Source: Ideonella sp. WA131b (lineage in GTDB: Bacteria; Pseudomonadota; Gammaproteobacteria; Burkholderiales; Burkholderiaceae_C). Taken from it: 64,000 bases of DNA. The DNA is taken from the NCBI GenBank assembly GCA_023657425.1, contig JAGTJW010000001.1:620001-684000 (forward strand). Reading direction: 5' to 3'. The notes beneath the pieces were generated by a model that saw only the letters and a program-made list of their open reading frames with translations, made no database searches and had not been told where the DNA came from. Below are positions 60,325-64,000 of this stretch, piece after piece. Made by a program: the position numbers and the translations under genes. Position 1 is the first letter of the stretch. Each line of letters starts with the position of its first letter.

Positions 60325-61267
60325 AATCGCCGAACATCTTCTGCTTCATCTCGCGGCGCTGCTGTGCCTCGAGCGTGAGCGTGGCCGTGGGCCGCGCCAT
60401 CAGGCGCTGCAGCCCGATGGGCTCGCCGGTTTCGTCGCAAAAGCCGTAGTCGCCGTTGTCCAGCCGGGCCAGCGCCTGGGCGATCTTCTTCAGCAGCTTG
60501 CGTTCGCGATCCCGCGTGCGCAGCTCCAGCGCGTGCTCTTCCTCGATGGTGGCACGGTCCACCGGGTCGGGCACGATGGAAGTGTCCTCGCGGAGATGCT
60601 CGGTGGTCTCGTCGGCGCTGGACAGCAGCTCCGCCTTCTGCATCTCCAGGCGGGCGCGGAAGAAGTCGAGCTGCTTGTCATTCATGTACTCCGACTCCGG
60701 CATCGCCAGGAGTTCGGCTTCGCTCAGATCGCGTCCGGCCTTGGTTTTCCAGGCGTTGATGAGCTTGGGGTCTTTGGGAGCGGTTTTGGGCAACTCAGCC
60801 GACTCAGGCATCTGTCGGTGTGCGGTCTTGGCTGCCGGGCCGAAGCGCTCGGCGAAGCCGTGCCGGGCGCCGGGAACCGGAGAGTCGGCGGGTGGGATGT
60901 CCTTGGCGCCGACCGGCGCCGCGGCGCGCGAAGAGCCGCGCGAAGAGGCCTTGGGTGGACTCTTCGGCGGCGACACCGCCGCGGCGGGGGGCGTCTTGAC
61001 GACGGTCGTGACCTGGGCCGGCGCCGGGGTGGCCGTTGCCTTCTTGGGTGCGGCGGCGGCCTGGGGCGCCGCCGCCGCAGCGGGTTTGGCGGGGGGCGCC
61101 GACTTCGGGGCCGATTTCGGGGCCGGCTTCGGCGCCGGCTTGGCGGCGGCGCTTTTGCCGGGTGCGCTCTTGCCGGGTGCGCTCTTGCTGGGTGCGCTCT
61201 TGGCCGGTGCCTTGGCAGCCGGACTCGTCTTGCTGTCGGCCGCTGCCTTGGCCGTTGACTTGCTCAC
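60323..61267 (-). CDS. dksA: DksA/TraR-type RNA polymerase-binding protein with long basic N-terminus
   Basis: Protein of 314 aa, about twice the size of E. coli DksA. Residues 1-170 are an Ala/Lys/Pro/Ser-rich low-complexity extension similar to histone H1-like tails. The DksA core is intact: LLAMPESEYMNDKQLDFFRA, the coiled-coil tip DPVDRATIEEEHALELRTRD, and the C-terminal globular part. In the zinc finger only one Cys remains (YGFCDETGEPIG, later LTLEAQQRRE), so zinc binding should be lost, as in Cys-poor DksA paralogues. A very strong ribosome site (GGAGGAGG) precedes the GTG start. Confidence 0.9.
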   Translation of the reverse strand: MSKSTAKAAADSKTSPAAKAPAKSAPSKSAPGKSAPGKSAAAKPAPKPAPKSAPKSAPPAKPAAAAAPQAAAAPKKATATPAPAQVTTVVKTPPAAAVSPPKSPPKASSRGSSRAAAPVGAKDIPPADSPVPGARHGFAERFGPAAKTAHRQMPESAELPKTAPKDPKLINAWKTKAGRDLSEAELLAMPESEYMNDKQLDFFRARLEMQKAELLSSADETTEHLREDTSIVPDPVDRATIEEEHALELRTRDRERKLLKKIAQALARLDNGDYGFCDETGEPIGLQRLMARPTATLTLEAQQRREMKQKMFGD

Positions 61268-61428
61268 GGGGACCTCCTCCCCTTTCGGGTACGTCCTGGA
61301 TCGGTGGTTCTGGCCCGGGCGCACTGCACGCCGCCCGGGCCACCCCCTTCGAGGCGCGCGGATTGTAGCCACGCGTTCCAGGGGCATCCGGCCCGCCCGG
61401 CGGGGGGCGCGGAAACGCCTTCAGGGGC

Positions 61429-62484
61429 TCAGACGAGGCACTGCGCCAGCCCCTGCAGCAGCACCTCGCGCGGCAGCTCGATGCCGATGAAGACCAGCTT
61501 GCTCTGCTTCTTCTCGCCCGGCACCCACTTCGGGCCCAGGTCGGACCCCATCAGCTGGTGCACGCCCTGGAACACCACCTTGCGGTCGGAGCCCTTCATG
61601 AAGAGCACGCCCTTGTAGCGCAGCATCTTCGGCCCGTAGACCTGGACGATGGCGCCGAGGAAGTCCTCGAGCTTGGCCGGGTCGAAGGCCCGCTCGCTGC
61701 GGAACACGAAGCTCTTGACGTCGTCGTCGTGCGCGTGATGGTGGGCGTGCCCGGGCTGGTGCGACGGGTGGTCGCAGTCTTCGCCGTGGTCGTGGTGATC
61801 GTGATGGTGGTCGTGCCCGCCGTCCTGCAGGAAGTCGGGGTCGATGTCGAGCTTGGCGTTGAGGTTGAAGCCCTTGAGGTCGAACACCTCCGACAGCGGC
61901 ACCTCGCCGAAGTGCACTCTGCGCTGGCGTGCGCGCGGGTTCATGTGTTTGAGGCGGTGCACCAGCGCCTCGACCTCGGCCTCGGCCACGAGCTCGGTCT
62001 TGCTGAGGAAGAGCTGGTCGGCAAAGCCGACCTGGCGGCGGGCCTCCTGGCGCGTGTCGAGCTGGCCGGCCGCGTGCTTGGCGTCCACCAGCGTGAGGAC
62101 CGAATCCAGCAGATAGCTCTCGGCGATCTCGTCGTCCATGAAGAAGGTCTGCGCCACCGGGCCGGGGTCGGCCAGGCCGGTGGTCTCGATCACCACGCGG
62201 TCGAACTGCAGCTCGCCCTTGCGGCGCTTCTCGGCCAGGGTGGCGAGCGCGCTGCGCAGGTCTTCGCGGATGGTGCAGCAGATGCAGCCGTTGCTCATCT
62301 GGATGATCTGCTCCTCGGTGTTGACCGAGAGGATCTCGTTGTCGATGTTCTCCTCGCCGAACTCGTTTTCGATGACGGCGATCTTCTGGCCGTGGGCCTC
62401 GGAGAGCACGCGCTTGAGCAGCGTCGTCTTGCCCGAGCCGAGAAAGCCGGTGAGGATGGTGGCGGGGATCAGGCCGGTGCTCAT
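61429..62484 (-). CDS. CobW/COG0523 family GTPase (metallochaperone)
   Basis: Protein of 351 aa. The P-loop is TGFLGSGKTTLLKRVL at about residues 12-27 and the metal-binding motif is GCICC near residues 66-70. The G-domain continues with FDRVVIETTGLADPGPVAQT. Between the GTPase and CobW C-terminal domains lies a histidine-rich loop (GGHDHHHDHHDHGEDCDH and more His). The C-terminal domain ends in VFQGVHQLMGSDLG. Such proteins supply zinc or other metals to enzymes. It follows a queuosine-precursor transporter gene by 29 bp on the same strand; a metal-queuosine link is only suggestive. Confidence 0.92.
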   Translation of the reverse strand: MSTGLIPATILTGFLGSGKTTLLKRVLSEAHGQKIAVIENEFGEENIDNEILSVNTEEQIIQMSNGCICCTIREDLRSALATLAEKRRKGELQFDRVVIETTGLADPGPVAQTFFMDDEIAESYLLDSVLTLVDAKHAAGQLDTRQEARRQVGFADQLFLSKTELVAEAEVEALVHRLKHMNPRARQRRVHFGEVPLSEVFDLKGFNLNAKLDIDPDFLQDGGHDHHHDHHDHGEDCDHPSHQPGHAHHHAHDDDVKSFVFRSERAFDPAKLEDFLGAIVQVYGPKMLRYKGVLFMKGSDRKVVFQGVHQLMGSDLGPKWVPGEKKQSKLVFIGIELPREVLLQGLAQCLV

Positions 62485-62513
62485 GGTGGGCGGTGGAATG
62501 CGGGTCGTCGGTG

Positions 62514-63080
62514 TCAGCGGGCCGTGGCCGAAGGCGGCGGAGCCCAGGCCTGCAGGTGGGGCAGGAGCGCGCGGTAGGGGGCCAGCAGCACGGCGGCCAT
62601 CAGGGCCTTCACGGCCAGGTCGCCGGCGGCAAGCATCAGCCAGTTCAGGTCGGTACCGGCGAAGGCGAGGAAGAAGAACACCGCGGTGTCGACCACGCTG
62701 GCCACCAGCGAGCCGATGAGCGGCGCCTTCCACCAGGTGGCGGCGCGCCAGCGGTTGAACACCGCCACGTCCATCAGCTGCGCAAACAGGAAGGCCGCAC
62801 CCGAGGCCACCGCGATGCGCCACGGTGCCAGCGCCAGCGACACCGCCACCGCGATGGCAAAGCCGATCCAGGCCACGCGCCGCGCCACCTGCGGGCCCAG
62901 CGCCCGGTTGGTGAGGTCGGTGACGAGGAACACCAGCGGGTAGCTGAAGGCACCCCAGGTGAGCCAGTCGTTGATGGTGTGCTGCACCAGCACGTTGGAC
63001 AGCACGATCACCGCGGCCATGGCCGCCACCGGCAGGGCCAGGCGGCGCAGCGTGTCGGGGATCGGGGACGTGGCGTTCAC
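62514..63080 (-). CDS. VUT family / YhhQ-type queuosine precursor transporter
   Basis: Membrane protein of 188 aa with about six hydrophobic segments. Family patterns are ALPVAAMAAVIVLSNVLVQH, the conserved TWGAFSYPLVFLVTDLTNRA and GAAFLFAQLMDVAVFNRWRA. YhhQ-type proteins import preQ0 or preQ1 for queuosine synthesis. No preQ1 riboswitch was seen upstream. It precedes the CobW GTPase and is divergent from the CorC-like gene. Confidence 0.87.
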   Translation of the reverse strand: MNATSPIPDTLRRLALPVAAMAAVIVLSNVLVQHTINDWLTWGAFSYPLVFLVTDLTNRALGPQVARRVAWIGFAIAVAVSLALAPWRIAVASGAAFLFAQLMDVAVFNRWRAATWWKAPLIGSLVASVVDTAVFFFLAFAGTDLNWLMLAAGDLAVKALMAAVLLAPYRALLPHLQAWAPPPSATAR

Positions 63081-63184
63081 AGGCGGGTCGGAGGTCTGAA
63101 ATGGCGCTGCATTGTCGCCGCAGGCGCGACGGCGGCGGGGGCTGGGGTATTCTTCCGCCCTCCGTGACTGCCGGCACCCTCCCA

Positions 63185-64000
63185 GTGTCCGACCCAGCCC
63201 CTACCCGGCGCGGCCCTGACCGCAGCCCGGGCGAACCGCGCGACAAGCGCGGCTCCGCCTCCGCAAGCCGCGACCCGCGCGGTCTGTTCGAAAGACTCAT
63301 CGAGTTCGTCTCGCCCGGCCCCGACAGCAAGGCCGAGCTGATCCGAACGCTCGCCGACGCCGAGAGCCGTGAGCTCATCGAGCCCGAGTCGCGCCTCATG
63401 CTCGAGGGTGTGCTGCGCATGGCCGACCTCACCGCCGGCGACGTGATGGTGCCGGCCACGCGCATGGACCTGCTGTCGATCGACTCGCCGGTGGAGGACA
63501 TCCTCGCCACCGTCATCGACACCGCGCACTCGCGCTTTCCGGTGCACGAGGGTGGCCGCGAGAACATCATCGGCATCCTGCTGGCGAAGGACCTGCTCAA
63601 GCTGCACCGCGCACCCGAGCTGAACCTGCGCACGCTGCTGCGGCCGGCGGTCTTCGTGCCCGAGAGCAAGCGCCTGAACGAGCTGCTGCGCGACTTCCGC
63701 TCCAACCGCAACCACCTGGCCGTGGTCATCGACGAGTTCGGCAACACGGCCGGGCTCATCACCATCGAGGACGTGCTCGAGGAGATCGTCGGCGAGATCG
63801 AGGACGAGTTCGACGAGCAGGAGCAGGAAAACGGCATCTACACGCTGGCAGACGGCAGCCACCGCGTGGCCGGCGACGTGGCCATCGATGCCGTCAACAC
63901 CGCCTTCGGCACGCAGCTGCCCGAGGACGGCTTTGACACCATCGGCGGGCTGGTCGCGCAGGATCACGGCCGCGTGCCGCGGCGTGGCGAGACGGTGGTG
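63185..64000 (+). CDS. CorC/HlyC-like CBS-domain protein (cut by window edge)
   Basis: Soluble CorC/YbeX type protein with at least 272 codons; the stop is outside the window. After a disordered basic N-terminus come ESRLMLEGVLRMADLTAGDV, a CBS pair (MVPATRMDLLSIDSPVEDIL, then FPVHEGGRENIIGILLAKDL and NHLAVVIDEFGNTAGLITIE), the EEIVGEIEDEFDEQEQE linker and the start of the CorC-HlyC domain (YTLADGSHRVAGDVAIDAVN). The start is GTG. CorC proteins are linked to Mg2+/Co2+ efflux; in many betaproteobacteria the next gene is lnt. Confidence 0.92.
   Translation, partial: MSDPAPTRRGPDRSPGEPRDKRGSASASRDPRGLFERLIEFVSPGPDSKAELIRTLADAESRELIEPESRLMLEGVLRMADLTAGDVMVPATRMDLLSIDSPVEDILATVIDTAHSRFPVHEGGRENIIGILLAKDLLKLHRAPELNLRTLLRPAVFVPESKRLNELLRDFRSNRNHLAVVIDEFGNTAGLITIEDVLEEIVGEIEDEFDEQEQENGIYTLADGSHRVAGDVAIDAVNTAFGTQLPEDGFDTIGGLVAQDHGRVPRRGETVV

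Noticed and set aside
61736..61830. His-codon-rich repeats (catgatcac-like) as a possible satellite or regulatory repeat
   Set aside because: They encode the histidine-rich metal loop expected in COG0523 GTPases.
61429..63837. An 800-codon frame extending the CobW gene upstream
   Set aside because: The upstream part runs antisense to the CorC-like gene and through the VUT gene in another frame; CobW similarity begins at its own ATG.

Overview
The window is high-GC DNA typical of a Burkholderiales betaproteobacterium, probably in or near the Rubrivivax/Leptothrix/Methylibium group. This is inferred from gene families rather than from a marker gene: a DUF4148 protein, two Bug-type tripartite tricarboxylate receptors, a FFLEELY-motif protein, a DksA with a degenerate zinc finger, and paired phenylalanine hydroxylase and HPPD genes. 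No rRNA, tRNA or CRISPR was seen. Both window ends cut genes: a metal-type sensor kinase on the left and a CorC-like protein on the right.

Left part (1-13.4 kb). A CusS/CusR-like two-component system faces a small exported DUF4148 protein across a CusR-like operator. Next comes a leftward operon: a radical-SAM ArsS protein, a membrane-VTT/flavoprotein fusion, a TIGR04282 glycosyltransferase and a stand-alone flavoprotein of the type often fused to SelD. This looks like an arsenosugar-type cluster. A 17-bp tandem repeat has multiplied the start-codon region of the fusion gene. SelO, a CopD-like membrane protein, and a two-gene 3-hydroxybenzoate-to-gentisate unit follow. The hydroxylase of that unit has lost about 100 residues in frame, including the second FAD motif.

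Catabolic island (13.6-27.6 kb). Five tightly packed leftward genes (AMP-dependent ligase, tandem alpha/beta-hydrolase fusion, SCP-x-like thiolase, exported hydrolase, beta-propeller) sit behind a TetR regulator. A LysR regulator, a DUF1254/DUF1214 protein, a Bug solute receptor and a TonB-dependent receptor follow. Together they suggest uptake and CoA-dependent breakdown of an unidentified ester or acid.

Middle part (28-43 kb). A PACE efflux protein and a VOC protein precede a complete IS1634-type element, which landed in the exact centre of a palindromic repeat. The same repeat family recurs at three other sites, next to stop codons or inside a gene. After it come a SUMF1-like pseudogene, an M14 carboxypeptidase, a second Bug receptor, a prolyl oligopeptidase, FadD, and a GMC oxidoreductase with its small twin-arginine partner and a lipase.

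Right part (43-64 kb). This is mostly housekeeping: PhhA/HPPD, a VTT-domain membrane protein, an HDOD protein, DUF2855, TerC behind a yybP-ykoY (manganese) riboswitch, AMP nucleosidase, HslVU, a STAS protein, DksA, a CobW GTPase, a queuosine-precursor transporter and CorC. The least explained locus is at 47.76-48.59 kb: a promoter, an arginine-rich 24-codon leader ORF, an intrinsic terminator, a G-quadruplex-prone tract, and two small unknown proteins. Several genes in the window show internal deletions, frameshifts or repeat insertions, so slippage or recombination at short repeats seems to have been active here.
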